From NCBI GenBank assembly GCA_026414245.1, contig JAOAJJ010000078.1, forward strand, positions 1-5,870: 5,870 bases of DNA. Direction: 5' to 3'. Positions within the stretch are counted from its first letter, which is position 1. Each line of letters starts with the position of its first letter. This DNA is from Candidatus Bathyarchaeota archaeon. GTDB lineage: Archaea > Thermoproteota > Bathyarchaeia > Bathyarchaeales > DTEX01. Under the pieces are notes generated by a model. The model searched no databases, was not told where the DNA came from, and saw only the letters and a program-made list of their open reading frames with translations. Below, in pieces: positions 5,137 to 5,870 of the stretch. Made by a program: the position numbers and the translations under genes.

Positions 5137-5143
5137 CTTAAAT
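5137..5143 (+). promoter_or_regulatory. Candidate internal promoter for L1 (CTTAAAT)
   Basis: CTTAAAT in the L11–L1 gap predicts a transcript start near 5166, just before GGGGTTGA and 17 nt before the ATG at 5183. This would let L1 and the following stalk genes be made separately from L11. Confidence 0.4.
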
Positions 5144-5166
5144 ATTCACGTAATTCTTACATTACT

Positions 5167-5174
5167 GGGGTTGA
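5167..5174 (+). promoter_or_regulatory. Shine-Dalgarno-like site of L1 (GGGGTTGA)
   Basis: GGGGTTGA resembles GGAGGTGA and parallels GGAGTTGA before L11. It ends 8 nt before ATG 5183. It covers the TTG at 5171, which argues against that codon as the start. Confidence 0.5.
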
Positions 5175-5182
5175 ATCTAAAA

Positions 5183-5842
5183 ATGCCTGTGGGAAGAAGC
5201 AATTTGGCTGAAGCAATAAGAGAGATGAGGGCGAAAACCCCGAAAAGAAACTTTAAGCAATCGGTAGAGGTCATTATAAATCTTCGAGACGTCGACGTAA
5301 GCAAAGCCGAGAATAGAATACAGGAGACCATTGAGCTGCCGCATCAAATAGGGAAAAAAGTTAATGTGTGTGTTTTCGCCTCAGGCGACGCTGCTCTAAG
5401 GGCTAGGAGAGCCGGCGCAGACATGGTTCTAGAGAAAGAGGAGATTGAAAGCCTCATGGGTAATAAGAAGAGGCAGAGGCAGATAGCTAAACAATTTGAT
5501 TCCTTCGTCGCCACAGCGCCATTAATGCCTCTGGTTGGCAGAGTCTTCGGCGCAATACTAGGCCCTAGGGGTAAGATGCCAACGCCGGTGCCCCCAACAG
5601 TAGACATGGAGCGTGAAGTTGAGCGGCACAGGAGACTGGTTATGGTTAGGACAAGGGGGCAGCCTGTCTTGAGCTGCAGGGTTGGGACGGAAGACATGAG
5701 TGACGACGAATTAATAGATAATATTGAGGCGGTTTTAAATAGAATCGAGGGGAAGCTTAAGAGGGGGGTTAGAAATATAGCCTCTATCTACATTAAATCA
5801 ACTATGGGTCCTCCTGTTAAGGTTAAGATTCAGGAGGATTAA
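5183..5842 (+). CDS. rpl1: Large-subunit ribosomal protein L1
   Basis: The 219-residue protein matches archaeal uL1 in length and sequence. Segments seen are RNFKQSVEVIINLRDVDVSK (residues 22-41), ENRIQETIELPHQIGKK (43-59), the signature APLMPLVGRVFGAILGPRGK (112-131) followed by MPTPVPP, and the end IKSTMGPPVKVKI (204-216). L1 binds the mobile L1 stalk of 23S rRNA and helps release deacylated tRNA. In Methanococcus, L1 is known to repress its own operon by binding its mRNA near the start of the L1 gene. A similar site here is possible, but I cannot identify it with confidence. ATG 5183 is preferred to TTG 5171, because the TTG lies inside the ribosome-binding sequence; the longer form would add MNLK. 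The stop overlaps the AGGAGGATT ribosome-site region of the next gene. Confidence 0.97.
   Translation: MPVGRSNLAEAIREMRAKTPKRNFKQSVEVIINLRDVDVSKAENRIQETIELPHQIGKKVNVCVFASGDAALRARRAGADMVLEKEEIESLMGNKKRQRQIAKQFDSFVATAPLMPLVGRVFGAILGPRGKMPTPVPPTVDMEREVERHRRLVMVRTRGQPVLSCRVGTEDMSDDELIDNIEAVLNRIEGKLKRGVRNIASIYIKSTMGPPVKVKIQED
5832..5839 (+). promoter_or_regulatory. Strong Shine-Dalgarno for the next gene, inside the L1 end
   Basis: AGGAGGAT is close to the ideal archaeal site. It lies in the last codons of L1 and stands 7 nt (counted from AGGAGG) before TTG 5845. It indicates a coupled downstream start. Confidence 0.75.
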
Positions 5843-5844
5843 GG

Positions 5845-5870
5845 TTGCTAGCTCAGGTTAGAAGAACATT
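5845..5870 (+). CDS. rpl10: Start of the next gene, probably ribosomal protein L10 (P0); partial
   Basis: A TTG 2 nt after the L1 stop, 7 nt behind AGGAGG, opens a frame MLAQVRRT that runs off the window. Eight residues are too few to identify the protein from sequence. The call as stalk protein L10/P0 rests on the conserved archaeal order L11–L1–L10–L12. The strong ribosome site makes the presence of a gene likely. Confidence 0.65.

Noticed and set aside
5183..5260. L1 autoregulatory binding site at the start of the L1 gene
   Set aside because: It is known from Methanococcus, but I could not find a convincing copy of the rRNA-like stem here; the repeated GAAGCAAT in this region is explained by coding.
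5344..5697. 117-codon minus-strand open frame opposite L1
   Set aside because: It is the antisense image of conserved L1 sequence with no family resemblance.

Overview
The window looks archaeal. Its right half carries the conserved archaeal order secE – spt5 – rpl11 – rpl1 – (start of the L10/P0 gene). All of these are the archaeal/eukaryotic types: a 65-residue one-helix SecE, an Spt5 with only NGN and KOW domains, and archaeal-type L11 and L1. Start sites are a mix of Shine-Dalgarno-led ATG codons and several TTG codons, and AT-rich boxes lie at TATA-box distance from starts. Two non-canonical URO-D superfamily proteins side by side, together with a PRC-barrel/zinc-ribbon protein, suggest a Thermoproteota/Bathyarchaeia-like lineage. 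That placement is an inference. The first 18 bases are a Tn5/Nextera adapter end, so this is the raw end of a short-read (probably metagenomic) contig and not a natural boundary.

Layout. Bases 1-18 are adapter. Positions 19-370 (minus strand) hold the N-terminal 117 residues of an unrecognised multi-pass membrane protein, cut by the contig end. A 106-bp divergent spacer with a near-palindromic AT box separates it from a plus-strand PRC-barrel + Gln-rich linker + zinc-ribbon protein (477-836). After a 126-bp gap come two tandem URO-D-like proteins (963-2036 and 2056-3150). Both have H-x-D-G where the zinc-dependent methyltransferases have H-x-C-G. A small sulfite-oxidase-fold molybdopterin protein without signal peptide follows (3234-3785). 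A 156-bp spacer with an imperfect inverted repeat, a strong TATA box and a T7 tract leads into secE (3942-4139), spt5 (4153-4614), L11 (4617-5126), L1 (5183-5842) and the first 8 codons of the next gene, probably L10 (from 5845).

How they work together. The right half makes protein-export, transcription-elongation and ribosomal-stalk proteins. Spt5 and L11 are 2 nt apart, and the stop codon of L1 lies in the Shine-Dalgarno region of the next gene, so translation there is probably coupled. L1 appears to have its own promoter after a T-tract. The left half is a set of loosely spaced genes, probably with individual promoters: the motif CTTAAAT recurs in four upstream regions. No mobile element, CRISPR array, tRNA or rRNA was seen. 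I find no convincing new multi-gene system. The most interesting items are the altered metal-site pattern of the URO-D-like pair and the unusual secE leader.
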